DNA of 5,618 nt. Source: Candidatus Poseidoniales archaeon. Lineage in GTDB: Archaea; Thermoplasmatota; Poseidoniia; MGIII; CG-Epi1. The stretch is from assembly GCA_015658585.1 (NCBI GenBank), contig DQOP01000078.1, positions 1 to 5,618 on the forward strand. Reading direction: 5' to 3'. The position numbers and the translations under genes were made by a program. Under the pieces are notes generated by a model. That model was not told the origin of the DNA and ran no database searches. It was given only the letters and a program-made list of their open reading frames with translations. The stretch's first letter is position 1, and every line of letters begins with the position of its first letter. Shown here in pieces: positions 4,934-5,618 of the stretch.

Positions 4934-5618
4934 TTATTCTGTCTTGCCTGGCATGTAGAGCTTGACGAGGATTGCTGTCATCAAGGCTATACCTGCAGAT
5001 ACCATTGCTGATGCCACCATCCCATCCATGAAAGCTAGGCGCGCGTTCGCAATCAGCTCCATGTTACCCATTTCGAGTCCGATTTGTATAGCGGCAGGAA
5101 ATGACTCTGTTAAAACTGCGGATTGTGCCTCCAAACCTTCAGGGACAACCAGATTCCTCTGATAGTACTCATTCAACACACTGCCCCCTATAGCTATTCC
5201 AAGAGCACCACCAACTTCTCTGCTGGCATCATTGGTTGCACTTCCGACCCCTGCCTTGTCCTCTGGAATAGATTCCATGACCAGAGTCGTGGAGGGGGCC
5301 ATGGTCAGGCCCATTCCAAGACCAAGCAGGAAGAACGTCAATGCAATTCTCACATAGTCAGTATCAATCTCAACCGTGGTGAATAGCAGCATTCCTGCTG
5401 TGATTAAAGTCAAACCGGTCGCAACAACGTTGTTACTGCCGAATTTAGCTACGAACTTGTCGCTGTTCGCTGCTGCGGGCATCAAACCGAGAGGAAGAGG
5501 GAGGAACCGGATAGCTGCCTCCAAGGCAGTGTGTCCCCGAACAAGCTGAAAATGTAGCATCTGAGTGAACATAAACGAGAACATTACGAAGAAGGCAAGC
5601 GAAATCGCGACCAGTCCC
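4934..5618 (-). CDS. MFS drug exporter, DHA2 (14-TM, EmrB/QacA-like), C-terminal part
   Basis: The C-terminal 227 residues of a proton-driven multidrug-type exporter in the cytoplasmic membrane; the N-terminal half lies beyond the right edge. The frame is open up to the window end (GLVAISLAFFV precedes the Met at 5584), so that Met is internal. Numbering from the edge, hydrophobic segments lie at about 1-19, 37-52, 67-83, 93-111, 129-145 and 196-218. Family features are the FLPLPLGLMP stretch, GLGMGLTMAPS followed by SATNDASREVGGALGIAIGG, and a long polar loop before the last helix, as in 14-helix DHA2 proteins. The transported substrate cannot be inferred. The gene is convergent with the tRNA and unrelated to the exosome operon. 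Its promoter and start are outside the window. It appears intact as far as it can be read. Confidence 0.88.
   Translation of the reverse strand, partial: GLVAISLAFFVMFSFMFTQMLHFQLVRGHTALEAAIRFLPLPLGLMPAAANSDKFVAKFGSNNVVATGLTLITAGMLLFTTVEIDTDYVRIALTFFLLGLGMGLTMAPSTTLVMESIPEDKAGVGSATNDASREVGGALGIAIGGSVLNEYYQRNLVVPEGLEAQSAVLTESFPAAIQIGLEMGNMELIANARLAFMDGMVASAMVSAGIALMTAILVKLYMPGKTE

Noticed and set aside
5123..5386. Plus-strand 87-codon frame opposite the exporter gene
   Set aside because: It is antisense to conserved DHA2 transporter sequence and its translation has no domain-like character.

Overview
The window is archaeal and is ordinary core genome for most of its length. It carries the 3' half of the classic euryarchaeal exosome superoperon, running left to right on the + strand: rrp41, rrp42, ribosomal protein L37Ae, RNA polymerase subunit Rpo12 (RpoP), the KEOPS subunit Pcc1, the prefoldin beta subunit and a DHH/DHHA1 phosphoesterase. 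A PrsW-type membrane protease, an intron-containing tRNA-Tyr and the C-terminal part of a 14-TM major facilitator (DHA2) exporter on the - strand follow. Archaeal markers are the split Rrp41/Rrp42 ring subunits, L37Ae, the tiny RpoP, prefoldin, Pcc1, a tRNA-Tyr with the archaeal/eukaryal C1-G72 pair and a bulge-helix-bulge intron. A Thermoplasmatota-like or other euryarchaeal mesophile is my best guess (about 45% G+C in the lines I counted), but the window has no marker that settles the lineage.

Positions 1-3426 look like one tightly packed transcription unit entering from the left. Rrp4 and the SBDS protein usually lie upstream in this cluster. Successive genes overlap by 4, 4, 1, 8 and about 14 nt, except for a 2-nt gap before rpo12. 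Most starts have a Shine-Dalgarno-like sequence 5-8 nt upstream. The genes cover RNA decay (Rrp41/Rrp42 phosphorolytic ring), translation (L37Ae), transcription (Rpo12), tRNA t6A modification (Pcc1) and cotranslational folding (prefoldin). The DHH protein has complete metal-binding motifs and could be a short-oligonucleotide or nucleotide phosphoesterase that finishes what the exosome leaves; this is inference from context.

Positions 3449-4786 encode a 445-residue multipass protein whose C-terminal half has all four PrsW motifs. It sits 22 nt after the DHH gene, and its start is unusual: a better-placed ATG with a Shine-Dalgarno lies one base out of frame just upstream. The tRNA-Tyr(GUA) gene (4799-4917) follows 12 nt later, with a 41-nt intron at the canonical 37/38 site and an encoded CCA. 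Sixteen bases beyond it the convergent exporter gene ends; it runs off the right edge.

I see no CRISPR array, insertion sequence, attachment site, origin or clear archaeal TATA/BRE promoter, and no stretch over 300 bases lacks a gene. The window does not appear to hold a new multi-gene system. The points most worth following are the DHH enzyme tied to the exosome operon, the enlarged PrsW protein and its odd start, and an unusual His in Rrp41.
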